This document shows, in pieces, positions 45,162-56,679 of a stretch of DNA of 64,000 nucleotides (its first letter is position 1; each line of letters begins with the position of its first letter). Under the pieces are notes generated by a model. The model was not told the DNA's origin and did not search any database. It saw only the letters and a list, made by a program, of their open reading frames with translations. Origin of the DNA: Chondrilla cf. caribensis (Eukaryota > Porifera > Demospongiae > Chondrillida > Chondrillidae); NCBI GenBank assembly GCA_964020155.1, contig OZ026561.1, forward strand, positions 2,678,047-2,742,046, read 5' to 3'. Position numbers and translations under genes: made by a program.

Positions 45162-47117
45162 CGTACATACTGTACGTATGTGATCAGCAGCCTGTTACTG
45201 TACTTACTGCTTGCTCCCATCAGGACCAGGTATTGGGTATCCCCTACACACTCTCACTGGATCATCCCGATAAGCTGATGGAAGTGGGGCAGTCCTGTGG
45301 TTTCACGTAGTATAAAGCACCTGTGGAATCAGGTGGGAGAAGATACAAACAATTATGTAAATATGTACATACATGTATGTACGGTACCTTCATATATTCT
45401 ATTAATTAATAATGCATGCAGTGACTATTATATACTTATATACAGTGAATTCATGTTAATTTACCACTTTACATTCACAATAACCACTTGTACTTGCCTA
45501 ACATTTCCATCTGCCACAATTTCTTAATACCAATAATACTATATCTTAATCCACCCAATCATTGACCTGCTATACTTTATGGTAAATAGATTAAATAAAT
45601 GAATTTTTACTGTATCTACAATACTTACATATGTAGATGTGTATTCCAACGATGGATGCTGCATGTATGCAAGCCATTCCTCATAATCCTCTATTCACTT
45701 GATGTTGAATTCCCCTTCTTCCACAGGATAGACGGTGGTTACTGTGACTATGATATACACAGAAACTACAGGAAGATGCAGGGTGGAAAGGGGGAATTCC
45801 ACTAGGGTGGGTGATGAGTACTAGCACCTGCCGTGTGAGTGTGCAAGTAGTGTTTACTCGAGGTGCTGATCACTTGAAAGGTCTCAGAAGAAGTGGTGAA
45901 GGAAACTCCAGTGCTCGCTGACATTTAGTGCAATTATGTCCATTAGCCCTTGCTGTAGTAGTGTGCTCGTGTTGTGCTGTGTGGTGTGACAACGTTGGAA
46001 CGTCAAGAATGTGTACTACTTTCTTGTGTTACAGGATACCCATGACTCAATATGTCAACTATTACCACAATAGGCCATGGTATGCGTTCCTTGTAAGCCT
46101 TAGTTGCACTCAATGTAGCACTTCACAGTCGTCAAATACATAGCTATCCTGAACAGGGTTGCTACATAACACAAGTACACCTAGTCGTGTGTGGAGGTGT
46201 GCTCATGTGCATACCTTCATTATAAATTATATATCAGTAACTTCACACATATCCATGTACATACATATGTGCATACATGCTTGTCTTGATCATGAGGATT
46301 GAACTTTTCCATTGCGTTTGGTAACGTGTATGCCCTTAAACAGTATGTATGTGCATACAGTAGGATTTCACAACTGAGACCACCTATGGGGCTACTCGCA
46401 CATCCAACTGATGTTTTCAATGATCATACTGCAAATGGAGTGTGTGTGGGACATGCAGGTGAAATGAATATGAGACTACAACATACGTATCAAACCTTTC
46501 AATTAGTATCACTTTTGAGGTGGCCTGAATGTAGTAAAAACCTGTCTGGTGACCCCAATGACCTGTTCTGTATGACTTATGTATACATTCATTTCCTGTG
46601 ATCTACTCATCAACCAGCTGCAGGATACAAGTGCATATTGTATACTATCATGCAGGTAGTGTACCTAAGTATGTACATGTGTATAGACGTAGCGTTTAGT
46701 GTGTGTGTCACTGGAACTCCCTACAGGTATTGTACAGCTGTATTATGTGTACTATTTATTTCGGGGAAACTTTCAAATGAAGGGGAGGGGTATACGTAAC
46801 TGCTGTAATATGCATTTAAGAGAAATTTGGGAATAAAGATTAGCATGTACATACATAGGTCTCTACAGTACATGGTACACCACACGGGATTCAGTGTGGA
46901 TTTGGTGTTGATGTTCCGAGAGGTACCCAAGGTACCCACACCTTCCTGGATTGTAAGTTTGGGATTCAGACCTATACAATAATATGATACATTATGGTAT
47001 ATTGAGATACAATTCTCCAAGTTGATTGACCCTTGATGTGTTTCTTTGCCTCCTCCCTCCCTTGAATATAGTCTACACAGCGCATTCATCATGTAACAGT
47101 TTGTGCGTTGAGTCAGA

Positions 47118-47122
47118 CTAAC
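47118..47122. repeat. Target-site duplication (left) of the LTR element
   Basis: CTAAC here and at 51875-51879. The paralogous uninterrupted site is at about 27049-27053 (GACTAACCACTGTCACAC). Confidence 0.95.
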
Positions 47123-47284
47123 TGTCAAGGACTACATGTTTGCCATATGTGTTTGAGTTGTGTCATAGGTTATTAAGTATATCCGTTATTAATGTATCAG
47201 TCTTTTGATTTCCTGTATTCGAAGTTTAATAATTCTGAAGAGATTTGTTGAAGAAAGTGAGACGATTTTCGGCGACTCGTTACA
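47123..47284 (+). repeat. 5' LTR
   Basis: 162 bp, from TGTCAAGGACTACATG to CGACTCGTTACA. It is identical to 51713-51874 and very short for an LTR. Confidence 0.96.
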
Positions 47285-47302
47285 TTTGGTGAAAGCGGTG
47301 GG
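47285..47302 (+). promoter_or_regulatory. Candidate primer-binding site
   Basis: The sequence directly after the 5' LTR (TTTGGTGAAAGCGGTGGG) lies where a tRNA primer anneals. The priming tRNA was not identified. Confidence 0.4.
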
Positions 47303-47343
47303 ATTATTTGTTCGTTACTTCGTTTTGGTTGAAATTTAAGGAG

Positions 47344-50300
47344 ATGTCGGATTCTCGTTCTTCGTCACCCAGCAACGGCGAGTTGGCTTCGACTCTAGTG
47401 GAATTACTTCGCCAGCAACAGAAGCAATCGGAGGCGCAACAAGCCATACTCATGGGCATGTTAGAGCAGCAGAAACAGAACTTTGAAGCGCATAAAGCAG
47501 AAGTCACATCCCTGTTAGGACGTCCCCTTGTAAACGCCGACCGGAAAACTAAGGTCCCGCCACCCTTATTACAAAAGCTTCAGCCATCCGACGATATAGA
47601 ACAGTTCCTAGCAGTCTTCGAGCGTGTGGCCCGCCAGCAAGAATGGCCTAACGAGACGTGGTCGACCCAATTGGCAGCTCTTCTCACGGGAAAAGCTAGG
47701 GATGCATACATCGCCCTGCCATTCGAGGATACGAAGGATTTCGATAACGTGAAAATCGCCATCTTGAAACGTTACGAGATCAACGAGGAAACTCATCGCC
47801 GGAAGTTCCGCGCCGACCGGAAGCGCGATAACGAAACGCACCGAGAATTTATGGATCGCTTGAAGGACCGTTTCCAGCGATGGATCAAAAGTCAGCAGAT
47901 GTCAGTCGAGGACCTCATTGTTTTGGAGCAGTTTTACCAGTCCCTTCCCAACAACTTGGCGGTATGGCTTCGAGATCGCAAACCGGATTCACTTCAAGGG
48001 GCAGCCGACCTGGCGGATGACTATCTTCTCTCGAGGGCACCTACTCAGGTAAAGAAGGACCATAGTGACAGTGGAAATACAAAACCCAACAAGGAAGCGT
48101 CAGGAGAGAGGAAGTGCTTTGTGTGCCAGCAACCAGGACATCTAGCCAGAGATTGTCCCCAACGTCAGGCAAGGGATCAAAAGGCCAGTAAGGGACCCCA
48201 GGGTACACGTGGAAAAGAGGTCACGTGCTACAACTGCCACCACAAGGGGCACGTGTCCTCCATGTGCCCAAATAATGCAATGTTCTGTGCCAGCAAACCA
48301 GATAACAAGGAGAGTGGGTTAATGCAGGCCGGGACGGTGGAAGGGCAACAGGTCAGCAAGGTCCTGCTCGACACAGGGTGTTCAAGGACAATGGTGCGAC
48401 GAGAACTTGTCCCTCCAGAGAAGCTGCTGGAAGGTGAAGCAGTAACGATTCGGTGTGCGCATGGAGATATGGTCCTCTACCCACTTGCTAAGATTGGAAT
48501 GGAGGTTAACGGCCACCGCCTGGATATGGAAGTGGCTGTATCGGATACCTTGCCGGTAGACGTATTATTGGGAACCGATGCTCCAGAATTGCCAGTTTTG
48601 CTTGGTAAATTACCTAGGGCACAGGAGCCTCAAGTGGCTATGGTAGTAGTCACCCGTTCAAAGGCATTGCAATTGCAAAAGGAGGAAATCCGATCGCAAG
48701 AGTGTGAACGTGAGTGTGGAGTAAGACCCCATTCTCTGGAAGAGCCAAACAAGACTCTGGAGGAAGTGGACTCAGAGCCGGACATCGTTGCGGAAGATAG
48801 CGACGAGCAAGAGTTCGCTTTCTGTGAGTTTTCTGATGAGTTGTTCTCCCCTGCAGGTCGTTCCAAAACTCAGCTCAGTAGACGCCAGAAGAGGGCAGCC
48901 AGACTGAGATTTGCTCAAGCGAGGGAGCACCCACGACATACCCTAGACCTAGATGCCAGTGATTTGAAAAAGATGCAGGAGGATGATGAGTCCCTGAAAC
49001 AAGCATGGGAAGCAGCCTGCGGGAAGCCAAATAGTGCAGTAGGTCCAGGATTTTTCATTAAGGATGGTCTACTGCTTCGGAAATCAGGCAAGTTGGACCA
49101 ATTTGAGCAAGTAGTGGTACCGTTATCCCGTCGACAGGATATCCTACGTCTCGCACATGAAGTACCACTAGCAGGCCATTTAGGAAAGAATAAGACAGCG
49201 AAGAGGATCTTGAATAGATTTTATTGGCCTACACTCTTTCGAGATGTTAGGGATTACTGCAGAAGCTGTCCAAATTGCCAGAAAGCCAGTGGCCGAAAAG
49301 AAGCTAGGGCTCCGTTAATCTCCTTACCGATAATGTCAGTACCTTTCCAACGTATTGCTATGGATATCGTTGGGCCACTTCCAAAGAGCAGGAAGGGTAA
49401 TCGGTATATCCTAGTCGTGTGTGATTACGCCACTAGGTACCCGGAAGCGGTTCCCCTACGAAGCATAGAGGCAGAGACCATTGCAGAAGAATTGGTACTG
49501 CTATTCTCGAGAATAGGCATTCCCCAGGAAATCCTGACCGATCAAGGGAGTAACTTCACCTCAAGACTACTCCAGGAGTTGTACAAGCTGCTACATGTAC
49601 ATCCTATACGAACCAGTCCATACCACCCCCAGACGGATGGTCTCGTTGAACGATTCAATCAGACTCTTAAAGCGATGTTGAGGAAGGCAGCTGTAGACGA
49701 GGGGAAGGATTGGGATAGGTTAGTACCATATCTATTATTTGCCTACCGTGAGGTACCTCAAGACTCCACAGGGTTTTCCCCCTTTGAGCTTTTGTACGGC
49801 AGATGTGTTCGTGGACCGTTGGACATACTGAAGGAGTCATGGGTGGCAAGTGAACGTGCAGATGAGAGTGTTGTATCCCACATTCTGGATATGCGAGAGA
49901 AACTGTCAAAGATGCAGGCCATTGTGCAAGATAATTTAAAGGGATCACAGCAGCGACAAAAGCGTTGGTATGACAAATCTGCACGCCACCGGGAGTTTCA
50001 GCAAGGTGATCAAGTGCTAGTGTTGTTACCAACATCCACGAACAAGCTTCTAGCGCAGTGGCAGGGACCGTACAAGGTGAAGGACAGAGTGGGAAATGTC
50101 AACTATCTCGTGGAAATGCATGATCGACGAAAGAAGCACCGGATTTTCCATGTGAACATGCTGAAGAAATGGCATACACCAACCATGGATGCTTGCTTGG
50201 CCATGGAAGATAGCCCAGATGTTGACAACGAAGAAGACATGCCAGTGTGGAATGAAAACGATACACTGACGGAGGATAAGCCAACTATGGGGAGCCAATT

Positions 50301-51693
50301 AAATATGAAGCAACGACAAGAACTTGAAAAGCTATTGTACGAATATCGGGAAGTAATGAAGAACAAACCAGGTAAAACCACAATTGTTGAACATGCAATT
50401 GACACTGGTCCAGCAACACCAGCGAGGCTACCACCATACAGGCTTCCACATGCATACAAAGATGCTGTCTACAAGGAAATTCAGGACATGCTACAGGCAG
50501 GAATGATCGAACCCTCCACTAGCTGTTGGGCATCGCCTATTGTACCAGTCAGAAAGAAAGATGGCTCTATTAGGCTATGTGTGGACTACTGCAGGCTGAA
50601 TTCAGTCTCCAAACATGATGCCTACCCGATGCCTCGAATTGACGACATCATAGATCGGATTGGAGAAGCTAAGTACATATCAGCCTTGGACCTTACACGT
50701 GGGTATTGGCAGGTGCCAATGTCTGCAGCAGATCGCCACAAGACAGCCTTTACTACCCCAATGGGCCTTTTTCAGTTCACGGTTATGCCTTTTGGCCTTA
50801 GTGGAGCCCCAGCTACATTTCAAAGAATGATGGATCAAATTTTGAGTAGACTACAATTCTCGGCAGCATACCTGGATGATTTGGTGGTGTTCAGCGATAC
50901 ATGGGAGGAACACCTCAAGCATTTGAGGAACATATTGGAGCGCTTAAAATCAGCGGGACTGACAGCAAAGTTGAAGAAGTGCCAGTTTGGCATGGCAGAG
51001 TGCCGCTATCTAGGCCACATTGTCGGCAGTGGGGTAGTGCGGCCAGAGCATGACAAAATCAGAGCTGTCCGTACATTTCAGGTTCCGAGGACCAAAAAGG
51101 AGGTACGTACATTTCTCGGTATTACGGGTTATTATCGGAAGTTTATTCGTGGCTATGCCACGACTGCAGCACCCCTTACAGACTTGACCAGGAAGTCATC
51201 GCCTAACCTCATCACCTGGACAGAGGAATGTCAAGTGGCTTTCCAAAAGTTGAAGGACGCCCTTTGTACGGCACCTGTACTCCGGAGTCCCAACTTCGAC
51301 CTACCCTTTATACTACAAACAGATGCATCTGATAGAGGGGTAGCTGCTGTTTTGAGCCAGACTGAACAGGATGAAGAGCATCCCATTGCATATTTCAGTA
51401 AGAAGTTGCTACCTCGGGAACAAAAATACTCCACCATTGAGAAAGAATGCCTTGCCATCAAGCTTGGGATGCAGGCTTTCAGGGTCTACTTGCTGGGTCG
51501 AGTATTTTCAGTGCAAACAGATCACCGTGCGTTGGAATGGCTTAATCAGTTGAAGGATTCCAACTACCGCCTATCGAGATGGAGTCTGGCGCTACAACCC
51601 TTCCAGTTCCAAGTTATTCATCGTGCAGGCCAATCTAATGGCAACGCTGATGCATTATCGCGTATGGAATCCCATGAGTCAAACACGGTTTGA
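47344..51693 (+). CDS. Gag-Pol polyprotein: Gag, protease, integrase, RT, RNase H
   Basis: 1449 residues from the ATG at 47344; the frame is open 12 codons earlier but only to a TTG. Order: a glutamine-rich coiled segment (about 17-55), Gag core (about 75-230), two CCHC knuckles (258-271 CFVCQQPGHLARDC; 295-308 CYNCHHKGHVSSMC), aspartic protease (LLDTGCS, D343), an acidic spacer, the integrase zinc-binding HHCC region (H605, H612, C642, C645), the integrase core D674, D733, E769 (D-x35-E spacing), and a GPY-type module (908-910). RT follows (D1116 in ALDLTRGYW; YLDD at 1176-1179), then RNase H (D1327 in TDAS) to the end. Gag and Pol are fused without a frameshift or stop. All catalytic residues looked for are present. 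It replicates the element through RNA in cytoplasmic particles and integrates the cDNA. Confidence 0.95.
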   Translation: MSDSRSSSPSNGELASTLVELLRQQQKQSEAQQAILMGMLEQQKQNFEAHKAEVTSLLGRPLVNADRKTKVPPPLLQKLQPSDDIEQFLAVFERVARQQEWPNETWSTQLAALLTGKARDAYIALPFEDTKDFDNVKIAILKRYEINEETHRRKFRADRKRDNETHREFMDRLKDRFQRWIKSQQMSVEDLIVLEQFYQSLPNNLAVWLRDRKPDSLQGAADLADDYLLSRAPTQVKKDHSDSGNTKPNKEASGERKCFVCQQPGHLARDCPQRQARDQKASKGPQGTRGKEVTCYNCHHKGHVSSMCPNNAMFCASKPDNKESGLMQAGTVEGQQVSKVLLDTGCSRTMVRRELVPPEKLLEGEAVTIRCAHGDMVLYPLAKIGMEVNGHRLDMEVAVSDTLPVDVLLGTDAPELPVLLGKLPRAQEPQVAMVVVTRSKALQLQKEEIRSQECERECGVRPHSLEEPNKTLEEVDSEPDIVAEDSDEQEFAFCEFSDELFSPAGRSKTQLSRRQKRAARLRFAQAREHPRHTLDLDASDLKKMQEDDESLKQAWEAACGKPNSAVGPGFFIKDGLLLRKSGKLDQFEQVVVPLSRRQDILRLAHEVPLAGHLGKNKTAKRILNRFYWPTLFRDVRDYCRSCPNCQKASGRKEARAPLISLPIMSVPFQRIAMDIVGPLPKSRKGNRYILVVCDYATRYPEAVPLRSIEAETIAEELVLLFSRIGIPQEILTDQGSNFTSRLLQELYKLLHVHPIRTSPYHPQTDGLVERFNQTLKAMLRKAAVDEGKDWDRLVPYLLFAYREVPQDSTGFSPFELLYGRCVRGPLDILKESWVASERADESVVSHILDMREKLSKMQAIVQDNLKGSQQRQKRWYDKSARHREFQQGDQVLVLLPTSTNKLLAQWQGPYKVKDRVGNVNYLVEMHDRRKKHRIFHVNMLKKWHTPTMDACLAMEDSPDVDNEEDMPVWNENDTLTEDKPTMGSQLNMKQRQELEKLLYEYREVMKNKPGKTTIVEHAIDTGPATPARLPPYRLPHAYKDAVYKEIQDMLQAGMIEPSTSCWASPIVPVRKKDGSIRLCVDYCRLNSVSKHDAYPMPRIDDIIDRIGEAKYISALDLTRGYWQVPMSAADRHKTAFTTPMGLFQFTVMPFGLSGAPATFQRMMDQILSRLQFSAAYLDDLVVFSDTWEEHLKHLRNILERLKSAGLTAKLKKCQFGMAECRYLGHIVGSGVVRPEHDKIRAVRTFQVPRTKKEVRTFLGITGYYRKFIRGYATTAAPLTDLTRKSSPNLITWTEECQVAFQKLKDALCTAPVLRSPNFDLPFILQTDASDRGVAAVLSQTEQDEEHPIAYFSKKLLPREQKYSTIEKECLAIKLGMQAFRVYLLGRVFSVQTDHRALEWLNQLKDSNYRLSRWSLALQPFQFQVIHRAGQSNGNADALSRMESHESNTV

Positions 51694-51697
51694 CTGG

Positions 51698-51712
51698 AGA
51701 AGGAGGGAGGGG
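51698..51712 (+). promoter_or_regulatory. Polypurine tract
   Basis: AGAAGGAGGGAGGGG lies immediately before the 3' LTR, the expected primer for plus-strand DNA synthesis. Confidence 0.9.
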
Positions 51713-51874
51713 TGTCAAGGACTACATGTTTGCCATATGTGTTTGAGTTGTGTCATAGGTTATTAAGTATATCCGTTATTAATGTATCAGTCTTTTGATT
51801 TCCTGTATTCGAAGTTTAATAATTCTGAAGAGATTTGTTGAAGAAAGTGAGACGATTTTCGGCGACTCGTTACA
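51713..51874 (+). repeat. 3' LTR
   Basis: Identical to the 5' LTR over 162 bp and followed by the CTAAC target duplication (51875-51879). Confidence 0.96.
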
Positions 51875-51879
51875 CTAAC

Positions 51880-52801
51880 CAATGTCACACAGTTGTACAT
51901 TACACACACACTATGTACCTATGTCCCGATCAAACACGCTGTACACTGATACAGAGCATTGATACATGTTTCGTTTGTTCAGTTGACGGTGAGAACTCCA
52001 TATTGACTACCAGTGATGTCTTAAAGAAACAGAAGGATGACTTTCCGTTGTCTCCCAAGCTAGCATCAACTAGCACTCAGCCTGATCCCAAGACAAAGGT
52101 TCTGTCTCCTATGTTAGGTTGAGGAATCTCATCAGGTGGAGAAGTCGACCTGTCGGGAAGTATTGAACTCACTCCTTCGACTCAAAGGGTACGTATGTGT
52201 ATTTAATATTTGTTGTACCTCAGTGTACGTATATGTATTAGTAATACCCTGTCTTTACTGGGTATATACATGGCAGATATACTCAAGTGTCAAGAAGTGA
52301 TATACTGAGGGCGAAGCCCAAGGTTATCATTTCCATTGAAGGCAGGGTATGACAATTATGTGTCCTGTCAAAACAATTGAAGTACATTGGTGATATGAAT
52401 ACAGATAAGAATGTTTTTGAAGATTTCTTTAGGAGCTGGAAAGGACAGTAAATCCTATAACCAGAGGCAAGTTAACAATGATCGTGTAACTATCCCTATC
52501 ACAATCATTCCATGATGATCCAGCCGGTACATTGGGTCACGAAAGTTGCCAAGTGACAAACTCAGCAAAGACAACTCTCTAATACATAGCAAGAAAAGGT
52601 GTGGCAGTAATGATGACAGTGATGGCTTCTCTGAGCCTGTAAACAACTTAGAAAAGCTAGTGAACAAACATTTGTGTACTCAAAAACACTACCAAGAGAA
52701 CCAAATGGGCTGAGTACCTATTATAAGCCTAGCCTGAGCCATGAATGTCTTCGACATGAATGATTCATCAATTTATGCTGAAGTTTCTTGATACCATCCC
52801 C

Positions 52802-52810
<9 letters not shown>
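51880..52810 (+). pseudogene. Mcm10-like repeat, copy X2 (3' part)
   Basis: This continues X2 after the retrotransposon. A C-terminal exon follows an acceptor at 51981-51982 and encodes LSPKLASTSTQPDPKTK to MLG. An in-frame TGA at 52120-52122 comes next, then GISSGGEVDLSGS. In Mcm10 proteins the motif here is LGRG, so TGA stands in place of an Arg codon. The rest matches 27300-27970 and has no recognised exon. Confidence 0.55.
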
Positions 52811-52834
<24 letters not shown>

Positions 52835-52950
52835 TACAAGAGGCCCCCTAACAACATTTCCGATACAATTCAATAGTGATTTACACTGATTTTGTTCACA
52901 CACACATACACACACATGTACGTACACACACATGCGTATGCACACACACA

Positions 52951-52996
<46 letters not shown>

Positions 52997-53022
52997 CGCA
53001 TGCCATGTACACACACATGCGT

Positions 53023-53099
<77 letters not shown>

Positions 53100-53145
53100 C
53101 GCAAACACACACACACACATGTATACACACACATGTACACACTTA
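52803..53145. repeat. Cluster of (AC)n microsatellites
   Basis: Several long AC tracts are separated by CATGTACG/CATGCGTACG words. Reading frames across it are repeat artefacts. Confidence 0.96.
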
Positions 53146-53150
53146 GTCTA

Positions 53151-53680
53151 GTGTTGTTTTAGTTCACAAAAAGTTTTTTAGTAATAGTTATAGTTATTTA
53201 AATGATGACAGAATCAGGATTTCAGTTTTTATAGTATGTAGCCATTTAGTACATGTTAGTTATAGTTACAGTTTTTGCCTTGAAATGCAATTAATTGTAG
53301 TTACAGTTATTGTTATAGTATTAGTTACAGTAATAACGTGTGTTTTACATGTACACTCTACCATCATTATGTCATACATACACAGTTCCCAATGTTCCTA
53401 GTCTCCATCAATCTGTATATGAATACACCATTCCCACTTATTGGGGACAAGTTTATAATACTAACATGTCTTCTTATATTCTAACATAGTCTTGTAGAGT
53501 AAATATAACATTTGTGGCAGGTATTTGATTATAGTTTTAGTTAGGGACATCATTCACATTTCTAGTTACAGTTATAGTTTTTTGAAGGCGACACCTGTTC
53601 TTACAGTTCTGATTAACCAAAAGGTCCAGAGCAATACTAAAACATATTTTAGTTATAGTTATGATTAATCAAAACAACAC
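53151..53680. mobile_element. Possible MITE between two AC tracts
   Basis: GTGTTGTTTT at the left end is inverted as AAAACAACAC at the right. The interior is full of TTATAGTTA(C/T)AGTT words. It separates two AC tracts that are adjacent in the paralogue, supporting insertion. No target duplication is clear because the flanks are microsatellite. Confidence 0.45.
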
Positions 53681-53682
53681 AC

Positions 53683-53692
53683 GCACACACAT

Positions 53693-53769
<77 letters not shown>
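53683..53769. repeat. (AC)n microsatellite
   Basis: AC tract directly before the segment that matches 28731. Confidence 0.96.
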
Positions 53770-53771
<2 letters not shown>

Positions 53772-54085
53772 TGTAGCTGGATGTTAGGACATGTGAGCCA
53801 TTACTGAAGGAACTCAGTACCCCCTTCCCAAAGCCTTCCTCTCTCACGCTAATATGACTGAGAGAATAGCTGTTGTCGTTGTGCTTCCTGTACATTGATA
53901 CTCTAGTATGTACATATGTTGTATACAGCTAATAAGGATTGCCCCATTGTCTTATGGTTGATGGGCTAGTACTATATTCAGTAGTAAAGATGCATGCATG
54001 AATGAGTGCTCTAACACAACCTGACATAGTGTGCTCATGTTGTGCTGTGTGGTGTGACAACCACAGCAATGGTGGAACGCCAAGG
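53770..54085 (+). repeat. Low-copy repeat segment matching 28731-29060
   Basis: Collinear, about 90 percent similar by eye. An inverted diverged copy lies at about 12650-13410. No exon recognised. Confidence 0.75.
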
Positions 54086-54883
54086 ATGTATGCTCGTTAA
54101 CGCCTAGGAGTGAACATTCACCACATAGGAGTGAATAGTAATTGGAGTGAACATCACCAGGATTTTTTAACAGTGCAATTATTGTAAAGCATTTTATAAT
54201 TTTATTACTAATTTCATTCACTCCTCAAAAAATAATATCTCAAGTTCCAGCAACCTTGATTTTTTACATTATACGGAAGGCTTTATGTAGTACATATTAT
54301 TTTCATTTTGACTCTGTATGTGTATGTATGTTTTTGCATGTTTGTGTGTGTGTTTCCATGTTTGTGTGTGTATGTGTGTTTGGATTATTATGGTTGCATG
54401 TTTGTGTGTGAGTGTGTGTGAATGTTTGTGTGTGTTCTTCGCACACCAAGTCCACATTCAATACAACACACTACATCATCTGTACCTGAACAGGAGACGT
54501 ACCGGCTGTAATGAACACTCTGTTAATCCATCTTACTACTTTATGCTGTGTTGTAGTTCATCCCACATAATACATGATAGTGGTCAGTAGGTTAGTCAAA
54601 ACAATAACACTGGTAGACTCCCACAAAGCTATACATACCATATCATGTTCCTAGATGCATGCACTCCTCTCAGTCACACATGCTCACGCTCATGCTCTCA
54701 TGACTCACACACCAAGTCCACATTCAATACATAGTACTACTTTATCTAGTGTGTGCAAATATCAATATTATAGTGCAGTAGATTCATCAAAACAATAACA
54801 ATGGTGGGATCCACACAGTTTGGCATACCACATGTCCCTGGATGACATGATGTGGTATTTGTATGTTTTCTCTCTGTGTGTCA

Positions 54884-54892
<9 letters not shown>

Positions 54893-54980
<88 letters not shown>
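54893..54980. repeat. (GT)n microsatellite
   Basis: About 85 bp of GT in the first duplicated unit. Confidence 0.97.
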
Positions 54981-54981
<1 letters not shown>

Positions 54982-55138
54982 ATGCATGCATGTGTACACT
55001 CTGATGCTTAATGTGTTTTGTGTACATATGTCAGTATTTCCCGACTCTGCTACATACAAGTTTCTTACATAATCGCTCACAGAAAATGTATTTATACATT
55101 TTGAACACGATATTGTATCTCTATTTAATGTATATTAT

Positions 55139-55169
55139 GTGTTTGTCTGTTTGTGTGTGTGTGTGCGTG

Positions 55170-55212
<43 letters not shown>

Positions 55213-55213
55213 A

Positions 55214-55298
<85 letters not shown>
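55139..55298. repeat. (GT)n microsatellite
   Basis: About 150 bp of GT with TTTGT and CGTG interruptions, between the two duplicated units. Confidence 0.96.
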
Positions 55299-55910
55299 AT
55301 AGGAGTGTATGCATACATGCATACATATTCGTACATATGCTAGGTTGCAGGTTTCTATATCAGTTGTACAGTGGGTGCAGGTGTACTCGAGACATCTGAG
55401 AACAGCTTAGGTATGTACTAAGTTCTTTACACAATTGTTCATATTTCATCCCACCAATTATATGACACATGATAGTGCTCAGTAGGTTAGTTTAAACAAT
55501 AACATTGGTAGAATCCCACACAGGTTAGCATGCCACATCATGTTCCTGGACACACACACACACAAAATCCTGTGTTGTAGTTCATCCCACATAATACATG
55601 ATAGTGGTCAGTAGGTTAGTCAAAACAATAACACTGGTAGACTCCCATGCCACAAAGCTATACATACCATATCATGTTCCTAGATGCATACACTCCTCTC
55701 ATTCACACATGCTCACACTCATGCTCTCATGACTCACACACCAAGTCCACATTCAATACATAGTACTACTTTATCTAGTGTGTGCAAATATCAATATTAT
55801 AGTGCAGTATATTCATCAAAACAATAACAATGGTGGGATCCACACAGTTTGGCATACCACATGTCCCTGGATGACATGATGTGGTATCTGTATGTTTTCT
55901 CTCTGTGTGT

Positions 55911-56219
<309 letters not shown>

Positions 56220-56509
56220 TGTACACTCTGATGCTTAATGTGTTTTGTGTACATATGTCAGTATTTCCCAACTCTTAGTCAAAATGAAGCTTGTGAGGGG
56301 AGTATGAAGTCAAAATTTACCATAATAATATTGCGCACATGACAATGATGTATGCACTGTATAATAACAATTTCTGCTGTTTGCACTGGTGCAATGTAAA
56401 AGGGACTCCCTGTACTAGAATTTGCATGTGCCTTTATAGACAATGCTGCTTACTTGGGAAATGTACCATCGAAGGTGCAGAATTGAAAATAGACTATTGC
56501 ATATAATAT

Positions 56510-56665
56510 TATGGTCAGTATCTATGCACAGCAAGGCACACTCTGGTACCTTGTTGGAGACACATTGTGGTATAACCACGAAATGAAAGTGAGAAGTTAT
56601 GAATGTAATTCACAATATAAGCAATGACATTTAAAGAAAGTACTAGTTACTACATGTTCTCTGTG
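56510..56665 (-). repeat. Inverted copy of the sequence downstream of DUF1647 copies 2 and 3
   Basis: The complement of this segment matches 24095-24195 and the extreme right end of the window (63955-64000), including CAGTAACTAGTACTTTCTTT and TGTCATTGCTTAGATTGTG. Confidence 0.75.
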
Positions 56666-56679
56666 CTATACTTCAATGT

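Larger units (their letters stand above)
44263..47117 (+). pseudogene. Mcm10-like repeat, plus-strand copy X2 (5' part)
   Basis: This is collinear with X1 (24304-27050). Exons are the NQLK exon (about 44395-44460), the second OB-fold exon (about 44590-44776) with TAG at 44700-44702 after GDAN, the DHPDKLMEVGQSC exon (45221-45300; here the Cys survives but the frame soon stops) and the zinc-finger-like exon (about 45727-45803, GGYCDYDIHRNYRKMQ). Unlike X1, the donor after the OB exon is intact (AACAAG/GTATGT). The copy is split by the LTR retrotransposon at 47118-47122 and resumes at 51875. Confidence 0.6.
47123..51874 (+). mobile_element. Complete Gmr1-like LTR retrotransposon (integrase before RT)
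   Basis: This is a 4752-bp element with 162-bp LTRs that begin TG and end CA, identical to each other as read here, plus a 5-bp target duplication, a purine-rich tract before the 3' LTR and one uninterrupted Gag-Pol ORF. Pol order is protease, integrase, RT, RNase H. This order, in an element whose RT and integrase are of Ty3/Gypsy type, defines the Gmr1-like group. Identical LTRs and an open ORF indicate a recent insertion. It interrupts an intron-like part of pseudogene copy X2 in the same orientation. Confidence 0.95.

Noticed and set aside
47308..47343. Upstream extension of the Gag-Pol ORF to a TTG
   Set aside because: It overlaps the region just after the primer-binding site. The first ATG at 47344 gives a normal Gag start.
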